Shown in pieces: positions 32,632 through 37,761 of a stretch of DNA of 37,761 nt. Source of the stretch: Lachnospiraceae bacterium (GTDB taxonomy: Bacteria > Bacillota_A > Clostridia > Lachnospirales > Lachnospiraceae); the NCBI GenBank assembly GCA_004556565.1, contig SFGN01000024.1, positions 1-37,761 on the forward strand, read 5' to 3'. The first letter of the stretch is position 1; each line of letters begins with the position of its first letter. The notes under the pieces are model-generated. The model saw only the letters and a program-made list of their open reading frames with translations, was not told the DNA's origin and made no database searches. A program made the position numbers and the translations under genes.

Positions 32632-35600
32632 ATGAAACATGTATTAAAAAGATTGAAATCAATCGGTTCATTGACACTGTGCTGTGCACTGTGTATCAGT
32701 AATTTATATCTGGCACCGACGGTATACGCACAGGATATTGATGATACCGACACGGCATCTGAAAAGGCGGCAGTATCGGTTTATCCGACACCTCAGGATA
32801 TGACGGTTGGTTCAGAAGAAGGTATGAAACTTAACGGAAATGTCGATATCGTTGTTTATGGAAAGCAGGATTCCGCGACTCTTCCGAAACTGGAGGCTTT
32901 GCTGGAATCAGAAGGCTACAGCTTTGAGGTAAAGGATGAAGTAGGTGAAAATGCCGCTGTTGTGCTTGCTATCGATGATGGAGGTGCGTTGAGCAGTTCT
33001 GTCAATGACAGTGCAAATGCATTGAATGAAGCCCAGGGGTATGTATTGGAGTCAAGTGACGAGAGTAATAAGAACGGTCAGATTACAATTATTGGTTCTG
33101 ATTCGGACGGTGTTTATTATGGTGTCATGACATTGATGCAGATGTTTGAGCAGAAGACAAGTGACGGACGCATTGCGGAAGTTACAATTTCAGATTATCC
33201 TGATGTGGAATTCAGAGGATATGTCGAAGGATTTTACGGAATCCCCTGGAGCTATGAAGACAGGGCAGATCTGTTCAGGGACACCTCGCTGTATAAAATG
33301 AATACATATATTTATGCACCGAAGGATGATCCTTATCACAGAAGTTCCTGGAGAACACTTTATCCGGATGATAAGGCGCAGGAGATACAGGGTCTGGCAC
33401 AGATCGCGGAAGAGAATAACATGACCTTCTGCTGGACGATACATCCCGGGGCTGATTATAATTATACTACTGACAGTGACGGAAATGGCCTGGTGGATGA
33501 TTATGAGGCTATTCTGGCCAAGTTTGAACAGGTATATAGTCTGGGTGTCCGCCAGTTTGGTATTTTTTATGATGACCTTGATTACAGCGTGGCCAATGGT
33601 GTCCAGCATGCTACTGTAATTAATAATGCGTATAATTACCTGAAGTCAAAATATGATGACATCAAACCTTTTGTGACAGTGGTAACAAGATATACAAATT
33701 CATGGGGCGCTTCAATGACAACATATTTTACGCCGTTTATGCAGAATATCCATGAAGATACAATTGTGTTATGGACAGGGAACAGCACAATGTCGGCCGT
33801 TACAAGGGAATATTTTGAATGGCCGCAGACCCAGACCGGCATCGACCGCGATTTTGGAGTATGGTGGAATTATCCGGTAAATGATTACTGCAGCGGACAT
33901 TTGATGATGGGTGCACTGGACTGCCTGTCAAATGATGTAGATAATATTAACAGTTTCTTCCTCAATCCGATGTCCGAAGCAGACGCTTCAAAAGTTGCTA
34001 TTTACAGTGGTGCGGATTATTCGTGGAATATTGAGGATTTTAACAGCAAGGAAAGCTGGAGCAGGGCTATCAAAGAATTAGTGCCGGAGGCCAATGAAGA
34101 ATTCGAACGTTTTGCTGACAATGTTTCTTATGCATCTTCAGGAAACGGGTTCTTCTTCGATGAATCTGTTTATCTGACAGAGGATCTGGAACGTTTTGAA
34201 GAGGCTCTGGCGACAGGGGAAAATCTGAATGCGGAAATCCTGAATCTGAAGACCAGGTTTGAACAGATGAAGACCGATGCGGCAGTGCTCAAAACGATTG
34301 AAAATCAGGCATTGCTGGAAGAAATTACGAACCATCTGGATGCTTACAGCGCTATGGCTGATGCAGGAATTGCTGCCATGGAAGGACTGGCAGCTGCTGA
34401 ACAGGGCAATATAAGACAATCAGTAGAGAAGATTGAACAGGTTGAAGCTTCTTTGGAAGAATGTAAAGCCTGCAAGGTGGATGTCTTAAACGGTCAGGCA
34501 CAGGCGTATGTCGGAACGTTCCGTATTTTACCGTTGCTGAATGATATGACACAACTGATCATGGGTATTCTGAATGAGCATCTGGATAATAAAGTGCAGG
34601 AAAGAATGCTGACGAATGTTGCCGGACTGACCGTACAGGATGTTGTGTATCAGAACGGAGCGTATACGTCAGGAAATTTGACGGCAGTGATGAATCGGGA
34701 CGATTATATTGCCATTGCATTGCCGAAGGTGATGAATATTTATGAAGTCAGTGCAGATGTTACACCGGCAGATTGTTTTAAAATTCAGTATTCTTTAAAT
34801 GGCATTGAATGGTTTGATATGGAAGCGGCACAGGCTGACGGAAAACTTTCAACGGATCAGATCGTAACAGGGGCATATGCAAGAATTATATGCACTGCAG
34901 ACAATACGGAAATGAATCTGAAGGAGTTATCTGTTTCACCGGCTTATGGTCAGGTTATGACAAGCATCCGCACCAATCTGCCAACTTATCTGGACTATAC
35001 GATCGAAAAAGCTTTGGACGGTGATTTGAGTACTAATTTCTGGTCCTCTTCAGGAACAGGCGATAACAGTTATATTTCTGTTGATCTTGGAGCTTTGGCT
35101 GCCTTGGGTACAGTAGAGGTTTACAGCGGGATCAATAAAAACGGCACGATCGATGCATTTGCAAATACCAGGCTGGAAGTTTCAGAGGATGGACTAAACT
35201 GGACACAGGTTGATACGACAAAGTCGTTGGATGCATTTGAAATCCTGGAAGACGATGAACTCTCAAGATGTAAACTGACTTTTGATGCAGGCGGTGCTAC
35301 AGCCAGATATTTCCGTCTGGCCGCTGAGGAAAACAGTGAAAGTTGGGCAAAGATTTTTGAAATCGTATATGATGCTGAATATATTGATTATGTAAATCGT
35401 GCAAAGGCTGAGACTAACATGGGGATTTACGGAGACTATGCTCCGGCAAACGCCGTAGACGGGAACATTAGCACCTGGATGTGGACAAACAATGAATCCA
35501 ATGCAGGAGATTATATAACTGTTGATTTGGGAACATTAGTACCATTGTATGATGCCGGCATTTATTTTGGTCAAAACCAGCAGGACCCGGAACAGAAAGT

Positions 35601-37593
35601 TGATGGATTTGCAGGTGTTACGCTTCAGATATCCGCTGACGGGGAGACATGGACAGATGCCGGAACAGCTGTCAGCATGGATGATTACAGAGAAGAAGGG
35701 GCTTGTTATGTGGCAGATTTTACGGCAGACGGAAGTCTGGTGAGATATCTCCGTTTTGTGGCTGATTCTGATTATTCAAGCTGGGTAAAAGTTTATGAAG
35801 TGACATATAACGAGCTGGTGCAGACATCGAAGAATGCTTCAGGCAGTGTCACGACTAATTTGGGAACTTATGGCAGCGATGCTATATCAAATGCTATGGA
35901 TGGGGATATGAATACGAGGTATTACTCCAGTTCAGGCGCGAATACCGACAGTTATATTCAGGTGGATTTCGGTAAGACTATCCCTGTACTTGATGCCACA
36001 ATCTATTTTGGAGGCAGCCCGCGTGCCGGTGAAATGGGAAGTGACATTGACGGATTTGCCAGAACAAAGCTTGAAGTTTCAACGGACGGCAGTACATGGC
36101 AGCAGGTTGGACAGAGTGTAGCTAATACAGATTATAAAGAAGTATCCGGTAAGTATGCGGCCAGCATTGAGACAGGAGGTGTTTCAGCCCGTTATATCCG
36201 GTTTATGACGGAGGAAGCAAGCGAGAAATGGCTGCAGGTTTATGAAATTGAATTGAACCGTTCGATTGATACAAATGCCGTGCGTTTTGTTGAGGGCAGT
36301 GCAGAAGCCATCCAGAGTAATTATCTTGATGACAGCAATCTGGCAACGGCTCCGATTCTGAATAATGTAAAAGAAAACGATACGCTTATTTATCCTGCCA
36401 ATACGATTACGGACGTTGGAACGTTACTTCTGTATCAGGACAGTGACTGTATCAGTAACGCACAGGTGAGCGTTGAGCTGACTGACGGCACATGGAAGGA
36501 TCTTGGTGTATTTGACAAAACATTGACGGAATTTACGGTAAACAGAACAATATTGGCAGTTAAATTAACATTTGACGGAACTGTGCAGCCTGTTATCTAT
36601 GAGATTATTCTCTCAGAGATGGATAAGGATGCAGATGCGGATTATACGGAGGTAAATGAAGCGAAAGCGGCGGCGGCAGCACTGAACCGTGAATTGTATA
36701 AAGATCTGAGCGCGGTAGATGAGGCAGTTGCAGCAGTAGAAGAGGGTAAAAATATTACCGAGCAGGCAGCTGTTGATGCAATGGCAGAAGCAATCATGAA
36801 TGCAATTGCAGCCTTGGAATATAAGGATGCGGATTATACGAAAGTAAAAGAAGCAATCAAAGCGGCGAATGCGCTGGATAAGACTCAGTATAAAGATTTC
36901 AGTGCAGTTGAAGCAGCCATTGCGGCAGTAGTAGAAGGAAAAGACATCAGGGAACAGGCAGAGGTTGACGCAATGGCAAAAGCAATCATGGATGCAATTG
37001 ATGGTCTGGAGTCTGTGGTTGTAGTGACACCGGAACTTCCATATACAGATGTTTCTGAAAATGACTGGTTCTATGACTACGTATATGATGTGTATATTAA
37101 AGAGCTTATGACCGGACTGGAAAAAACTATTTTTGCACCTAATAACAATCTGGTCAGGGCACAGTTCGCGGTTATCTTATACCGGATGGAAGGTGAACCT
37201 GAAATAACATTCAAGGATACATTCCCGGATGTCAAGGATGGAAACTTCTACAGTGATGCTGTTATATGGGCGGCTGACAATGGTATTGTAACAGGATATA
37301 CAGGTACTGGTCTATTTGGACCGAACGACCCGATTACCCGTGAACAGATGGCAGCTATGATGTTCCGCTATGCAAAATACAAGAAAATGGATACAACAGC
37401 ACGTGCAAGTCTCAGCATTTTCCCGGATAGCAAAAATGTACAGGCATTTGCAACAGATGCTGTAAAATGGTGCGTAGCAGAGAAAATTATCAGCGGTAAA
37501 GGTGATGAACCGAAACTTCTCGACCCGCAGGGAAATACGGTCAGAGCAGAAGCGGCAACCATTATCAGCAGGTATACAGATATCGCCAAATAA
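32632..37593 (+). CDS. Secreted SLH-anchored GH84 beta-N-acetylhexosaminidase (hyaluronidase-like)
   Basis: The 1,653-residue protein has a signal peptide (residues 1-34), an N-terminal glycosidase accessory domain (about 48-185, VYPTPQDM start), a GH84 barrel (about 190-490) with EGFYGIPWSYEDR and the catalytic Asp pair in FYDDLDY at 314-315, helical and discoidin-like (CBM32/F5-8) domains over about 500-1210 (three clear copies with AxDGxxxTxxWS-like and VDLG motifs), two tandem FIVAR repeats (about 1336-1398, 1399-1465) and three SLH domains (about 1468-1653). It should cleave terminal GlcNAc from mucin-type or hyaluronan chains at the cell surface. CGGAGG lies 9 bases before the ATG at 32632; the frame is open from 32554, which is the promoter. 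Confidence 0.92.
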   Translation: MKHVLKRLKSIGSLTLCCALCISNLYLAPTVYAQDIDDTDTASEKAAVSVYPTPQDMTVGSEEGMKLNGNVDIVVYGKQDSATLPKLEALLESEGYSFEVKDEVGENAAVVLAIDDGGALSSSVNDSANALNEAQGYVLESSDESNKNGQITIIGSDSDGVYYGVMTLMQMFEQKTSDGRIAEVTISDYPDVEFRGYVEGFYGIPWSYEDRADLFRDTSLYKMNTYIYAPKDDPYHRSSWRTLYPDDKAQEIQGLAQIAEENNMTFCWTIHPGADYNYTTDSDGNGLVDDYEAILAKFEQVYSLGVRQFGIFYDDLDYSVANGVQHATVINNAYNYLKSKYDDIKPFVTVVTRYTNSWGASMTTYFTPFMQNIHEDTIVLWTGNSTMSAVTREYFEWPQTQTGIDRDFGVWWNYPVNDYCSGHLMMGALDCLSNDVDNINSFFLNPMSEADASKVAIYSGADYSWNIEDFNSKESWSRAIKELVPEANEEFERFADNVSYASSGNGFFFDESVYLTEDLERFEEALATGENLNAEILNLKTRFEQMKTDAAVLKTIENQALLEEITNHLDAYSAMADAGIAAMEGLAAAEQGNIRQSVEKIEQVEASLEECKACKVDVLNGQAQAYVGTFRILPLLNDMTQLIMGILNEHLDNKVQERMLTNVAGLTVQDVVYQNGAYTSGNLTAVMNRDDYIAIALPKVMNIYEVSADVTPADCFKIQYSLNGIEWFDMEAAQADGKLSTDQIVTGAYARIICTADNTEMNLKELSVSPAYGQVMTSIRTNLPTYLDYTIEKALDGDLSTNFWSSSGTGDNSYISVDLGALAALGTVEVYSGINKNGTIDAFANTRLEVSEDGLNWTQVDTTKSLDAFEILEDDELSRCKLTFDAGGATARYFRLAAEENSESWAKIFEIVYDAEYIDYVNRAKAETNMGIYGDYAPANAVDGNISTWMWTNNESNAGDYITVDLGTLVPLYDAGIYFGQNQQDPEQKVDGFAGVTLQISADGETWTDAGTAVSMDDYREEGACYVADFTADGSLVRYLRFVADSDYSSWVKVYEVTYNELVQTSKNASGSVTTNLGTYGSDAISNAMDGDMNTRYYSSSGANTDSYIQVDFGKTIPVLDATIYFGGSPRAGEMGSDIDGFARTKLEVSTDGSTWQQVGQSVANTDYKEVSGKYAASIETGGVSARYIRFMTEEASEKWLQVYEIELNRSIDTNAVRFVEGSAEAIQSNYLDDSNLATAPILNNVKENDTLIYPANTITDVGTLLLYQDSDCISNAQVSVELTDGTWKDLGVFDKTLTEFTVNRTILAVKLTFDGTVQPVIYEIILSEMDKDADADYTEVNEAKAAAAALNRELYKDLSAVDEAVAAVEEGKNITEQAAVDAMAEAIMNAIAALEYKDADYTKVKEAIKAANALDKTQYKDFSAVEAAIAAVVEGKDIREQAEVDAMAKAIMDAIDGLESVVVVTPELPYTDVSENDWFYDYVYDVYIKELMTGLEKTIFAPNNNLVRAQFAVILYRMEGEPEITFKDTFPDVKDGNFYSDAVIWAADNGIVTGYTGTGLFGPNDPITREQMAAMMFRYAKYKKMDTTARASLSIFPDSKNVQAFATDAVKWCVAEKIISGKGDEPKLLDPQGNTVRAEAATIISRYTDIAK

Positions 37594-37627
37594 ATACTAA
37601 ATAAGTTCTTCAAGGGGAGAACAGATA

Positions 37628-37666
37628 AATGAAGAAAGCCTGCCGCCGGCAGGTTTTCTTCATTTA
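37628..37666 (+). terminator. Terminator after the GH84 gene
   Basis: A near-perfect inverted repeat: AAATGAAGAAAGCCTGCCG and CGGCAGGTTTTCTTCATTT. The T-tract TTTT is inside the right arm. The group II intron begins 2 bases after it. Confidence 0.8.
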
Positions 37667-37667
37667 T

Positions 37668-37761
37668 GTGCGCCTGGCGGCGCACGTCGCTAATGGATGA
37701 AAGTTCCTAATCCGCCCTAGTAGTGGGAAGGATACAGCCAAGACCAAGGGTGTCCTATTCA
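37668..37761 (+). mobile_element. 5' end of a group II intron, cut by the window edge
   Basis: The segment begins GTGCG, the 5' splice-site consensus of group II introns. It goes on as a short hairpin (GTGCGCC, TGGC, GGCGCAC) and a domain I-like stretch containing AATGGATGAAAGTTC, CCTAGTAGTG and GGATACAGCCAAGACC, which I recognise from Clostridial group II introns. The reverse transcriptase would lie beyond the window. Its position right after a terminator hairpin fits introns that target terminators. Confidence 0.7.

Noticed and set aside
1..37761. CRISPR array
   Set aside because: The short repeats are dispersed palindromes without regular spacers, and no cas gene is visible.
1..37761. tRNA or rRNA genes
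   Set aside because: I saw no tRNA acceptor and T-loop pattern and no rRNA sequence; a covariance scan would be decisive.

Overview
The window looks like a chromosomal piece of a gut Firmicute of the Lachnospiraceae type. The evidence is Gram-positive Shine-Dalgarno sites, sigma-A-like promoters, ATP-dependent PEP carboxykinase, a feoA-feoA-feoB cluster with the small FeoB-associated Cys-rich protein, two secreted proteins ending in S-layer homology (SLH) domains, a GH84 hexosaminidase of the mucin or hyaluronan-degrading kind, and group II intron ends. The species cannot be named from the sequence alone.

Left half, about 1-17,500: accessory DNA. It is visibly AT-rich and contains decayed genes (a CapF-like cupin end, an IS110-like transposase start, an unidentified C-terminal fragment), the 3' end of a group II intron, and at least eight copies of a short palindromic repeat built on GGTGTCWGACACC that I did not see in the right half. 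Two gene modules sit in this debris. Module 1 (800-3795) is a two-gene unit: a three-part protein (calcineurin-like phosphoesterase, then a PLD-like or regulatory middle domain, then a MoaA-like radical SAM domain) whose stop overlaps the start of a TagD-like nucleotidyltransferase. An XRE regulator with a good promoter follows.

Module 2 (8286-17393) is the most interesting part: eight genes with almost no gaps, mostly overlapping. In order they are a membrane-anchored pentapeptide-repeat protein, a BtrH-like acyltransferase homologue that has lost its apparent Cys and His, a fold-III PLP decarboxylase (BtrK/LysA type), an acyl carrier protein, a radical SAM enzyme with a CX7CX2C motif, an NH3-dependent NAD-synthase-like ligase, an AMP-forming acyl/aminoacyl ligase, and a second BtrH-like protein with Cys, His and Asp intact. 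The logic resembles butirosin side-chain assembly: load a carboxylate on an ACP, decarboxylate it, modify it, and transfer it by a BtrH-type acyltransferase. The set and order match no pathway I can name, so I propose it as a candidate undescribed ACP-dependent small-molecule pathway. A large multi-spanning membrane protein (5127-7043) lies upstream. An imperfect 83-bp direct repeat brackets the block (4536-4618 and 17440-17522).

Right half, about 17,500-37,761: ordinary chromosome. Order: feoA-feoA-feoB, Cys-rich protein and a Fur-like regulator, with two related palindromes at promoters; a 12-TM LuxR-type regulator and an SLH protein sharing an upstream motif; xpt; a RelA/SpoT-domain protein on the minus strand; an ABC exporter pair; a DUF3267 metalloprotease-like protein; a truncated GNAT acetyltransferase; pckA; and a 1,653-residue SLH-anchored GH84 enzyme. 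Just past the terminator of the last gene, the window ends inside the 5' end of another group II intron.
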